64,000 nt of DNA, from the NCBI GenBank assembly GCA_964503685.1, contig CAZDAW010000003.1:1-64000 (forward strand), read 5' to 3'. The notes beneath the pieces were generated by a model that was given only the letters and a program-made list of their open reading frames with translations, searched no databases and was not told where the DNA came from. A program made the position numbers and the translations under genes. The DNA is from CAZDAW01 sp964503685 (lineage in GTDB: Bacteria > Chloroflexota > Anaerolineae > Anaerolineales > Anaerolineaceae). Shown in pieces: positions 27,332 to 34,649 of this stretch. Every line of letters begins with the position of its first letter. Position 1 is the stretch's first letter.

Positions 27332-27360
27332 ATTGTACCTGAGTGAACATACCCTGTCAA
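27332..27360 (-). promoter_or_regulatory. Promoter of the tRNA-Ala pair
   Basis: On the minus strand a consensus TTGACA (27355-27360) and TACAAT (27332-27337) are 17 bases apart, with transcription expected about ten bases before the tRNA-Ala(CGC) 5' end. I see no good promoter between the second tRNA and the leuS leader, so this one may drive both tRNAs and leuS. Confidence 0.75.
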
Positions 27361-27521
27361 GGTGACCGCGTTTATTTAAATTTGGCGCAAGTGCTCTTGT
27401 AATCATCTATTATTGAAAGATTAAGTATCCGATAACCAACCGTAATATAATTCACCACTGGCTATTCGATAGCGTAACAGTTACGAAAATAATAACCGAC
27501 AATACATCACAGGAGATACTC

Positions 27522-27947
27522 ATGCCAATTTCCACGCGGGATCTAATCCTTGATGCGCTGACAAATGACTGGAGCACTTTTGTCGACCATTTTCAAAATC
27601 TTTCTCCTGAGGAACAGACTATCTATCTGAATCGGCAGGGTTACATTCGTTTTGCCGACCTGCTCGCTCATCTGATCGCCTGGTGGGAAGAATGCAGCAT
27701 AGCCATACCCAAAATGTTGGATGAGCCGACTTTCCAATCACCAACCTATGACGTGAATGCCTTCAACGCCAAGGCAGTGAAAAGATTCAGCGCCCTTGAT
27801 GAAAAAACCGTCACCCGATCTTTCGAGTTGATGCGCCAAACCCTCTCAGACCTGGTCAGCAACCTGCCGGATGCAGCTTTCCAGAGAGAGGATATCTGCC
27901 GCCGCCTCTACATCGAGATCATCGGCCACCTAAAGGAACATCAGTAG
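27522..27947 (+). CDS. ClbS/DfsB-like (DinB-superfamily) four-helix protein
   Basis: A 141-residue all-helical protein resembling the ClbS/DfsB group, named after the colibactin self-protection protein; most members have no known substrate. Recognisable parts are IRFADLLAHLIAWWEECSIAI near residues 42-62, which includes the conserved His and Trp pair, and the VNAFNAKAVKRFSALDE segment near 79-95. The C-terminus (GHLKEHQ) supplies a possible third His. A strong AGGAGA site precedes the ATG. The gene stands alone between the tRNA promoter region and the convergent ECF transporter ATPase. Confidence 0.72.
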   Translation: MPISTRDLILDALTNDWSTFVDHFQNLSPEEQTIYLNRQGYIRFADLLAHLIAWWEECSIAIPKMLDEPTFQSPTYDVNAFNAKAVKRFSALDEKTVTRSFELMRQTLSDLVSNLPDAAFQREDICRRLYIEIIGHLKEHQ

Positions 27948-27950
27948 CGC

Positions 27951-28661
27951 CTACGGCATTTCCAACCCGTGATTTTCGAGAAGAGTCTTATCTTTCAATA
28001 GCTCGGCTGTTGCTCCATCCGCTGCCACCCGTCCCTGGTCGATGATCACCATGCGCGGGGCCAAATCTCTCACCAGAAGCAAATCATGTGTGGCGATAAT
28101 CATCGTTTGCGGCAATTCCTTTAGCAAATTGATCAGATTGCGGCGGGCGCGTGGATCCAGCCCGGCTGAAGGCTCATCTAACACAAGGATCTTTGGCTCC
28201 ATCGAAAGGACTGTGGCAATCGCAATCCGCTTCTTTTCCCCCACACTGAGATGATGCGAAACGCGGTTGACGTAATTTTCCATATGCACGGCTTCCAAGG
28301 CAGCGTCAACTCGTTGGCGCACTTCACTTTCGGTCAGACCCTGGTAGATCGGCCCAAACGCCACGTCATCGAACACCGTCGGGCAAAAAAGCTGATCATC
28401 CGGTGATTGAAAAACCAGCCCGACCAGCGCTCTGATTCGCCCCAGGTTATCAGGCAACACCTCCAGTCCGCACACCTTGATCTCACCCTGTCCGCGTAAG
28501 ATGCCGTTAAAGTGCAAGAGCAGAGTAGATTTTCCAGCGCCATTTGGGCCGACCAGGGCTACTTTTTCACCTTCGCCCACGCGAAGGTCGATCTCCTGTA
28601 AAGCCGGATTCCCATCCGGGTAGGCGAACGAAAGACAATTGACCTCAACGATATTCATCAT
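27951..28661 (-). CDS. ECF/CbiO-type ABC transporter ATPase
   Basis: Energises an energy-coupling-factor transporter for a metal ion or vitamin. About 236 residues with Walker A GPNGAGKST, Q-loop FQSPDDQLF (the DDQ form typical of CbiO/EcfA), signature LSVGEKKR and Walker B ILVLDEPSAGLDP. ATG at 28661 is preferred. A TTG at 28670 overlaps the cbiQ stop and could extend it by three residues. It pairs with the CbiQ/EcfT gene directly upstream. No substrate-binding S component (CbiM, NikM, BioY type) is present nearby. The frameshifted metalloregulator in the same transcript suggests a metal such as nickel or cobalt, by inference only. Confidence 0.9.
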   Translation of the reverse strand: MMNIVEVNCLSFAYPDGNPALQEIDLRVGEGEKVALVGPNGAGKSTLLLHFNGILRGQGEIKVCGLEVLPDNLGRIRALVGLVFQSPDDQLFCPTVFDDVAFGPIYQGLTESEVRQRVDAALEAVHMENYVNRVSHHLSVGEKKRIAIATVLSMEPKILVLDEPSAGLDPRARRNLINLLKELPQTMIIATHDLLLVRDLAPRMVIIDQGRVAADGATAELLKDKTLLENHGLEMP

Positions 28662-28666
28662 GATCT

Positions 28667-29473
28667 TCAACCAAGCAATAATCCAAAAACGAGCAAAAAG
28701 AGGAATACAAATAGCCCTGCGCCCAGGATCAGCCAGCTAACAGCCGTGAGTGGATGGTGAGTCAATTCCCTGGCCTCGCCATCATAACCGCGCGAAATCA
28801 TCGCATGATAAATGCGATCGCTCCGTTCCAGCGAACGAAGAAAAAGGCTTCCGGCCATACCGCCCGTCACCCGCGCCCGCCAGAAAATCGTCCCACCGCT
28901 GCGAACGCCATCCCGAAACGCCTCGCCGCTGCGCGCCTGCCGCGCCCGCATCAAACGCAGCGCCTCATCTGCAATTACGAATAAATACCGCCACATTAAA
29001 CCAATAATTGCCGCCAGCAAGCGCGGCGTTTTAAAAGCGCGCAACGCAGCCAGCAAATCCGGAAACTGGGTTGTCGAAGCCAATATTACCGCTGCCTGCA
29101 CTGAAAGCCACGATTTTAATCCGATGCTCAACATCCGCTCCAGTCCACTCCCAGAAACGATTAACAGCATTTCGTCAACCCGAAAAGTTACAATGGGCTG
29201 TCCGCTGACAGTAAATGGAAGCGGCAAAACCGCCAGGAGAAAAGGTGAAGCCAGTAAGATACTTCGCTTGAGAACATAACCCACGCCAAGCCTCGATAAG
29301 AGGGCAACCGAAATATCGATTGCCAATAACAAAATATAGATTGCCCACACCCCCGCCGGCAACAGAGCGCAGGTGAGGATAAAAGCCAACGTCAAGCCCA
29401 GTTTAACCCGAGCGTCCAGGTGATGAATCAAACTATCGTGATAGCGATATGGATCAAGAAAATGGATGTGCAT
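28667..29473 (-). CDS. CbiQ/EcfT-type transmembrane transporter component
   Basis: Integral membrane coupling subunit of an ECF transporter, linking the ATPase to a substrate-specific S component. The 268-residue protein has about five hydrophobic segments. It contains the family's cytoplasmic coupling motifs: the first Ala-Arg-Ser (MRARQARSGEAF near 176-187) and a second Ser-Arg-Gly (AMISRGYDGEA near 223-233). The N-terminal DPYRYHDSLIHHLDARVKL fits CbiQ proteins. It starts six bases after the Fur-family gene and runs into the ATPase gene, forming a three-gene unit. Confidence 0.9.
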   Translation of the reverse strand: MHIHFLDPYRYHDSLIHHLDARVKLGLTLAFILTCALLPAGVWAIYILLLAIDISVALLSRLGVGYVLKRSILLASPFLLAVLPLPFTVSGQPIVTFRVDEMLLIVSGSGLERMLSIGLKSWLSVQAAVILASTTQFPDLLAALRAFKTPRLLAAIIGLMWRYLFVIADEALRLMRARQARSGEAFRDGVRSGGTIFWRARVTGGMAGSLFLRSLERSDRIYHAMISRGYDGEARELTHHPLTAVSWLILGAGLFVFLFLLVFGLLLG

Positions 29474-29479
29474 AGAAAG

Positions 29480-29940
29480 CTAAACGCCTTTACAATCCTT
29501 TCCTTCAACTTGTTTAATCTCCTGACACATCTGGCACAGACCAAACAATGCCAAATGCTCCATGGCAACAGTAAAACCAAACTCGCGTCCGATTTCGTCA
29601 AAAAATACGCGGGCTGTTTCGTGGCTCAAGTTCAATACCACCCCACATTTTTGACAAATCAGGTGATGATGAGGGGTCTTCCCTGCAACTTCATATACGG
29701 TACATCCGCAACCAACATCAGCCGCAACAACCAGTTTGAGTTTACAAAAAAGTCCACGGTCCGATAAACCGTCGCCAGATTGATTGTGGGAGCTCTGGCG
29801 CAAACTCGTCGATAAATTTCATCGACCGTTGTATGCCCGCCGCCTTCGCAAATAGACTCAAAGATGATCTGCCGCTGGGGAGTGACTCGGAAAGCACGCG
29901 CATGGATTAACCGGATATAGTCATAATTCACCTGGGCCAT
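29480..29940 (-). pseudogene. Fur-family metalloregulator, split by a one-base frameshift
   Basis: Two overlapping frames together give one Fur/Zur/PerR-type repressor. The first frame (from ATG 29940) encodes the winged-helix domain with RVTPQRQIIFESI and INLATVYRTVDFF. The second encodes the metal and dimer domain with TPHHHLICQKCG and a second pair CQMC. Joining them needs one extra T in the six-T run at 29746-29751 (minus strand), restoring DFFCKLKLVVAAD. So one base is missing relative to an intact gene, or a -1 slip occurs on the T-run. Sequencing error, real inactivation and programmed slippage are all possible. Both cysteine pairs survive. It heads a unit with cbiQ and the ECF ATPase. 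Confidence 0.85.
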
Positions 29941-29979
29941 ATTGCAAATAATTGTAACTAATATAAATTGCAAATACAA
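29941..29979 (-). promoter_or_regulatory. Promoter and paired TTGCAA operator of the Fur-family unit
   Basis: On the minus strand TTGTAT (29974-29979) and TACAAT (29951-29956) are 17 bases apart. The ten-base sequence ATTGCAAATA occurs twice (29941-29950 and 29967-29976), flanking the -10. The palindromic TTGCAA core matches the half-sites reported for the nickel regulator Nur of Streptomyces, though the spacing here differs. Autoregulation by the adjacent Fur-family protein is plausible. Confidence 0.5.
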
Positions 29980-30512
29980 GAAATTTACCAATCAACAACT
30001 GCCAACGCCTCATTTATTTCAGGAAACCCTTATTCGACTATAAATTAATCAGAGAATCGATTTTTACTGAACTTTCAGCCGTAAGTATGCAATTGTTCGC
30101 GATAAAGAATCATCTGATTCACTGTTTCCCCACTCCTAACCTTAACCGCTTTCCCATAACGTCGGCGAGTTATGGCGCGATTACCACACGATTCCATCAA
30201 CCACCAGCGCCGGCTGTGATTTCGAGCTTATATTCAAAAAAAAAACCAGCAGCGCTCGCGGCCCTCTTGAATCACTGCCCAACCTGTTTGAGCTAAGCCG
30301 AAGCTAATAAATCAGCAGACAAGTGGGCCGCTCACCAGATCGTCTATCCAGTGAGATCAATTAACTGTCCCATCGCTATTTGAATTCATATCCCGTATTA
30401 TCAATCACCCTATGAGAACCTGCTATACAGGAAACCTGAAAATTGAGGGAATATCAACAACAACTCACCCCGGCTCTCAAGGTTAATCTCGCATCAAAAG
30501 TTTACTTTTACC
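29980..30512. other. Intergenic region without recognised genes
   Basis: About 530 bases between the divergent Fur-family and ArsR-family units. Short open frames here (for example 30087-30296) have no ribosome-binding site and read as low-complexity shadows. A run of ten A lies at 30236-30245. I see no tRNA, riboswitch or repeat. Confidence 0.6.
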
Positions 30513-30558
30513 TTGACAATATATTTCGATACATATATAATCATTTCTATATACATCG
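30513..30558 (+). promoter_or_regulatory. Promoter of the ArsR-family gene with imperfect dyad
   Basis: TTGACA (30513-30518) and TATAAT (30536-30541) are spaced by 17 bases, a near-consensus promoter 40 bases before the start codon. From 30527 to 30558 the sequence forms an imperfect dyad, with CGATACATATAT facing the complement of CTATATACATCG. This could be the ArsR-type autoregulatory operator. Confidence 0.75.
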
Positions 30559-30580
30559 TATTATTTTCATAAAGGTAAAT

Positions 30581-31162
30581 ATGTCAGATCAAACACTTTC
30601 AATAGAATTATTAGACTTATTTAAAGCATTAGCAGATGCCAACCGCCTCAAAATCATCGGATTATTGGCGCAACAATCCTATTCGGTTGAGCAAATTGCA
30701 GAATTGCTCCACCTCGGCGTTTCAACCACATCACATCACCTATCCAAACTGGCCAAAGTGGGGCTGGTATCCGCACGGGCTGACGGGCATTACTATATCT
30801 ATTCGCTAAAAACGGATGTCCTCAAGTCAATGGCGCAGCGATTATTGAGTGAAGAAAATCTACCCAAACTATCAGGGGACGTCGATCGAGACGCCTATGA
30901 TCGAAAAGTTTTGGAAACATTCACGGACCAAGATGGAAGAATAACAGCCTTCCCCGCGCAAGAAAAGAAATTTCTCGTTCTGCTGAAATACGTGGTCGAA
31001 GTCTTTGAATATGATAAACGTTACTCCGAAAAACAGGTAAATGAAATTCTCTCACGTTTCAGCGAAGATACCGCTTTACTGCGGCGCAGCCTGGTAGAGT
31101 ATCACTTTATGGCGCGTGAGGGTGGAGGCGGCGAATATTGGCGCTTGAATAAAGAAGAATAG
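30581..31162 (+). CDS. ArsR-family regulator with C-terminal DUF2087 domain
   Basis: A 193-residue probable repressor. Residues 8-85 form an ArsR winged helix (LFKALADANRLKIIGLLAQ, then recognition helix STTSHHLSKLAKVGLVSAR). The metal-binding CxC of true arsenic sensors is absent. From about residue 120 the DUF2087 domain follows (PAQEKKFLVLLKYVVEVFE, RYSEKQVNEIL, YHFMAREGGGGEYWRL). In known proteins it is found alone or fused to ArsR or MarR heads. I start at ATG 30581, with AAAGG upstream, and reject a frame from 30443 that crosses the promoter. Terminated by its own hairpin, so it stands alone. Confidence 0.9.
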   Translation: MSDQTLSIELLDLFKALADANRLKIIGLLAQQSYSVEQIAELLHLGVSTTSHHLSKLAKVGLVSARADGHYYIYSLKTDVLKSMAQRLLSEENLPKLSGDVDRDAYDRKVLETFTDQDGRITAFPAQEKKFLVLLKYVVEVFEYDKRYSEKQVNEILSRFSEDTALLRRSLVEYHFMAREGGGGEYWRLNKEE

Positions 31163-31170
31163 CTTTTAAA

Positions 31171-31208
31171 TAGACTTCCAGAATAACCATTCGGAAGTCT
31201 ATTTATTT
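31171..31208 (+). terminator. Intrinsic terminator after the ArsR-family gene
   Basis: TAGACTTCC (31171-31179) pairs perfectly with GGAAGTCTA (31193-31201), followed by TTTATTT. It lies nine bases after the stop codon. Confidence 0.8.
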
Positions 31209-31219
31209 AACGCCAATAT

Positions 31220-31397
31220 GGGATAACCCATAAATTATAAATTTATGTTGTGTTGCGAAGAAACGGGACGACTGACATCGTACCCGCAGGGTAAGCGATC
31301 CCTTTCAAGGGATAAGAGAGACTTGCTTCGCCCTCAAAGAGGGCTTGCAGCGACAAAAAACAGACAATTTTTCCTGGTCCCGAATTCACATTATTTA
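31220..31397. repeat. Structured intergenic repeat, copy A
   Basis: A non-coding stretch that resembles 51341-51488. Shared landmarks in order are GGGATAAC at the left, an AT-rich hairpin, a TCAAAGAG hairpin loop, GCAG(C/T)GAC, CCTGGT, and CCCGAA(T/C)TCAC(A/G)TTATTTA at the right end. This copy packs three perfect hairpins: 31281-31293 (TACCC/GGGTA), 31298-31313 (ATCCCTT/AAGGGAT) and 31330-31344 (GCCCTC/GAGGGC). The right end stops about 12 bases before the -35 of the LacI-family promoter. It could be a MITE-like element or a structured RNA. Confidence 0.55.
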
Positions 31398-31409
31398 TGA
31401 GAAAACCTC

Positions 31410-31464
31410 TTGACAATCAATCTTAAACACTATATAATGTAAGCGCTTACAGTAAACGCTTACA
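31410..31464 (+). promoter_or_regulatory. Promoter with two LacI-type operators
   Basis: TTGACA (31410-31415) and TATAAT (31433-31438) are 17 bases apart. A perfect 14-bp palindrome TGTAAGCGCTTACA starts on the last -10 base (31438-31451). A second operator, GTAAACGCTTAC (31452-31463), follows immediately with one mismatched pair. Both match the LacI/GalR-family operator pattern with a central CG. They lie where polymerase would start transcription. Confidence 0.88.
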
Positions 31465-31633
31465 TTTGCGCCTGTTTTTTCATTGCATCAAAAAAATTTA
31501 AGCCTCTTTCAAATCTCCAGATTCTCGCTGGAATATCGCGATAAATCCTGGTCAGGATGGATATTTCACTCCTCGTTAAATCGTGAGTAAACAGGCGCAT
31601 CTGTTTGATCAGAAATACAAAGGAGTTCCCAAT

Positions 31634-32659
31634 ATGTCCGAAACAAAATCCTTCGCTCGCTCCAATATCGATGATGTTGCACAAATGGCGGGTGTTTCCA
31701 CAGCAACCGTAAGCCGGGTAATCAACCACACAGGACCTGTTGCCGAAGAAACGGCCAGGCGAGTCATGAAAGCCATACAGGCTCTTGATTACACGCCGCA
31801 TGCTGCCGCTCGCGGTCTGGCCAGTAACCGGACAAATATAATTGGCTTGCTGCTGCCAGAAATCGGTTCGGCCTATTTCACCCCCATGCTGCGCGGTATC
31901 GAACAAGGTATTCGCGAAGGAGGATACGATCTGATGGTCTACTCTACCGGTGGAGGTGCAAAAAACGGTCATCGAGTCAGTCGTCCACTTGCCGAGCATA
32001 ACACCGACGGCCTCCTGATTTTCACCAACATCATGGACAAGCAAGAATTATTTCGCCTCCATAAAATTGGATTCCCGGTCGTCATGCTTCACCACACGCC
32101 TCCCGAAGGTTTAGATATTCCCTTTGTGACTTTCGAAAACAAAGCAGGGGCGCGAAGTTTGATTGATCACCTCATCGAGGTTCATGGACGCCGACGAATC
32201 GCTTTCCTTCGGGCCGAAGAAGGCAACGAAGACTCTTTCTGGAGAGAAAAAGGATATCGAGAATCGCTTAACGCTCATGGAATTTCTGTTGATGAAGAAT
32301 TATTCGGATATAGCAACTTCAATCAGGAACAGGCTGAAAAACAAGTGACAGAATGGTTGAAAGCAGGCTTGCAAATGGATGCAATTTTCTGCGGCGATGA
32401 CGATGGCGCCAGCGGCGTATTGATGGCGCTGCGCACCTGGGGGAAACGCATTCCCGAAGAAATTTCAGTTGTTGGGTTCGATGATATCGCTTCCTCGCGT
32501 TACCTCGTTCCGCCCCTCACAACAGTCCATGCCCCAATTGAAACTGCCGGCTACGAAGCCGCCCATCTGCTAATTCAATTAATTCAAAAAAAGGATACCA
32601 TCTCGCCAATTTTGTTACCCACTGATTTGGTCATCCGTCAATCGTGTGGCTGCCCATAA
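31634..32659 (+). CDS. LacI-family transcriptional regulator
   Basis: Probable autoregulated repressor of the downstream sugar operon. I start at MSETKSFARSN (31634), eight bases after AGGAG. The 341-residue protein has the LacI helix-turn-helix NIDDVAQMAGVSTATVSRVI (about 9-28) and the hinge helix AARGLASNRTN. A periplasmic-binding-protein-like sensor domain follows (IIGLLLPEIGSAYFTPML, FCGDDDGASGVLMALRTWG, VVGFDDIASSRYLVPPLTTV). The C-terminal LVIRQSCGCP is common in sugar-responsive members. Two operators overlap its promoter. No separate palindrome is seen before the binding-protein gene, so the whole operon may read from this promoter. Confidence 0.95.
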   Translation: MSETKSFARSNIDDVAQMAGVSTATVSRVINHTGPVAEETARRVMKAIQALDYTPHAAARGLASNRTNIIGLLLPEIGSAYFTPMLRGIEQGIREGGYDLMVYSTGGGAKNGHRVSRPLAEHNTDGLLIFTNIMDKQELFRLHKIGFPVVMLHHTPPEGLDIPFVTFENKAGARSLIDHLIEVHGRRRIAFLRAEEGNEDSFWREKGYRESLNAHGISVDEELFGYSNFNQEQAEKQVTEWLKAGLQMDAIFCGDDDGASGVLMALRTWGKRIPEEISVVGFDDIASSRYLVPPLTTVHAPIETAGYEAAHLLIQLIQKKDTISPILLPTDLVIRQSCGCP

Positions 32660-32762
32660 ACATCATGATTCTTTGCCATAAATCAAGGAGGTGCATCAGA
32701 AAAATTTTTGACTTAAATCGTCGTCAGCTTTGATCATACGAAAATATATTGAGAGGATGGAA

Positions 32763-34491
32763 ATGAATAAGAACCCTTGTTGTCTATTACTCTGTCTGTT
32801 GGTTGTAATCAGTATGATGTTATCAGCCTGTCAGTCTGTCGCCACACCCACCTCCTCAGAGGCAGAAGCGCCAGCAAAAGAAACTGAGGCGCCGGCTCCC
32901 AATTCTGAACCGGTCTATATGACAATCAATGTCGAGCAAGTTTCCACCTGGATGCGCAACTTCAATCCCTTCTCACCAGACGTGCGCTACCCCGCTCATA
33001 CCGGCATGTACGAACCCTTGATGAACTATAACAAAAACACCGGCGAACTCGTCCCCTGGTTAGCCACCGGATATGCATGGAATGAAGACAACACCATGTT
33101 AACCTTTAAAATTCGCCAGGGTGTCAAGTGGTCAGATGGTGAACCTTTTTCGGCAAAGGATGTTCTGTTTACATTCAACCTGCTAAAAAACAACCCGGCG
33201 CTTGCTACGACAGCAACCACAATCCTTTCCGATTTCGTTGATTCAGTTTCCACTCCAGATGATTTCACTGTTGAAATCAAATTCAAAAAAGTCTACACTT
33301 TAGCGCTTCTACGATTTGGCCAACCAGTACATCGTTCCCGAACATATTTGGAAAGATGTAGAAGATCCTGTCACTTTCACCAATGAGGATCCGGTCGCCA
33401 CCGGGCCATTCACCGAAGTAACTCGTTTCGAAGATCAAATTTATGTTGTCGAGAAGAATCCCTATTACTGGCAGGAAGGTAAACCCTATTTCCAGGGGTT
33501 GCGGTATCCAGCTTATCCAGGTAACGATCAAGCCAATATGGCCCTGGTCAATGGCGAATTGGATTGGGCCGGCAATTTTGTGCCTGATATCGAAAAAACC
33601 TACGTTGCCAAAGATCCTGAAAATTTCCACTATTACTTTAGCGGCGGCGATACAATCATGCTATATATCAACCCATCGCTCAAACCGTTTGATAACCCTG
33701 ATATTCGCAAAGCCGTCAGCATGGGCATCGATCGTAAAATGGTCGTCAATATTGCGATGTATGATTATATTCAGCCATCAGACGCCACCGGGCTATCTGA
33801 ACAATATCAAACGTGGAAAAACCCCAAGGCTGTCGAAGCAGGTACATGGACAAATTATGATGTTGAAAAAGCTAATGAAATTCTCGATAAGGCCGGCTTG
33901 ACCAAAGGCAGCGATGGCATCCGCGTCGATGCAGATGGTAAACCGATGAAATATAAACTGATTGCCGTCGCTGGCTGGACAGACTGGGTTTCAGCCTGTC
34001 AGATCATTGCCCAAAACATGAAAGATCTGGGCATCGATATCACAGTCGAAACCCCAGAATATAATGCATGGATGGACCAATTGGGTAAAGGTCAACACGA
34101 ATGGGCAATCAGTTGGAGTTCAGGCGGCCCAACACCTTACAATTTCTACCGCGGGTTGTTAAGCTCACAAACACTGTTGGCTATTGGAGAACCTGCAGAC
34201 GAGAATTGGAACCGTTATGTCAATCCAGAAGCAGACAAGTTGATGGAAGAATTTGTGAACACATCTGATCCGGCTAAACAGAAGGAAATCATGGATCAGA
34301 TTCAGATGGCCTTTGTTAACGATGCGCCTGCCCTCCCACTGTTCCCGGGACCCGACTGGTACGAATTCAATACAACCCGTTTCACAGATTGGCCAACAAA
34401 AGAAAACGCCTACGCCCCGGGCCCACCTTACAATGCCCCTTATAACTCTTTGAGTCCGTTATTTCTTTTGACAACTGTTAAGCCAAAATAG
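32763..34491 (+). pseudogene. Family-5 extracellular solute-binding protein gene with a one-base frameshift
   Basis: Encodes the substrate-binding lipoprotein of the ABC transporter that follows. It starts at ATG 32763 with GAGAGG upstream. Lipobox LSAC lies near residues 21-24, then a Glu/Ala/Pro spacer. The family-5 (DppA/OppA) region includes ELVPWLATGYAWNEDNTMLTFKIRQGVKWSDGEPF, split around 90-125. The frame breaks near 33306-33309. Skipping one C in GCGCTTCTACGAT restores ALYDLANQYIVPEHIW and the rest of the protein to 34491. So the sequence has one surplus base relative to an intact gene. Everything else looks intact, with no other stops. Sequencing error or recent inactivation are both possible. 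Confidence 0.9.
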
Positions 34492-34546
34492 GTTACCACA
34501 CAACATATCATAATTCGATCCGTAATACCCTAACCCTATTCTGCAT

Positions 34547-34575
34547 GTATAGGCGGACCTACAATCCGCCTATAC
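34547..34575 (+). other. Hairpin between binding-protein and permease genes
   Basis: GTATAGGCGGA (34547-34557) and TCCGCCTATAC (34565-34575) form a perfect 11-bp inverted repeat with a seven-base loop. No T-tract follows, so it is unlikely to be a full terminator. Similar intercistronic hairpins protect the upstream binding-protein mRNA from 3' decay in other ABC operons. Confidence 0.75.
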
Positions 34576-34649
34576 AAGATGACCCTGTAATGGGTTTATA
34601 CCGCACCAGACTTTCGATAGGTTCGATCCATAAAACGGAGTACTCAATT

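Noticed and set aside
30087..30296. Open frame of 69 codons in the Fur-ArsR gap
   Set aside because: No ribosome-binding site, composition unlike a folded protein, and a poly-A run within it.
31460..32044. Antisense open frame of 194 codons opposite the LacI-family gene
   Set aside because: The plus strand carries a complete LacI family protein with promoter, operators and ribosome-binding site; the antisense translation shows no recognisable domain.
32684..32718. Strong AAGGAGGTG site upstream of the binding-protein gene
   Set aside because: It leads only to a six-codon GTG frame; the real start at 32763 has its own GAGAGG site. A tiny leader peptide cannot be shown.
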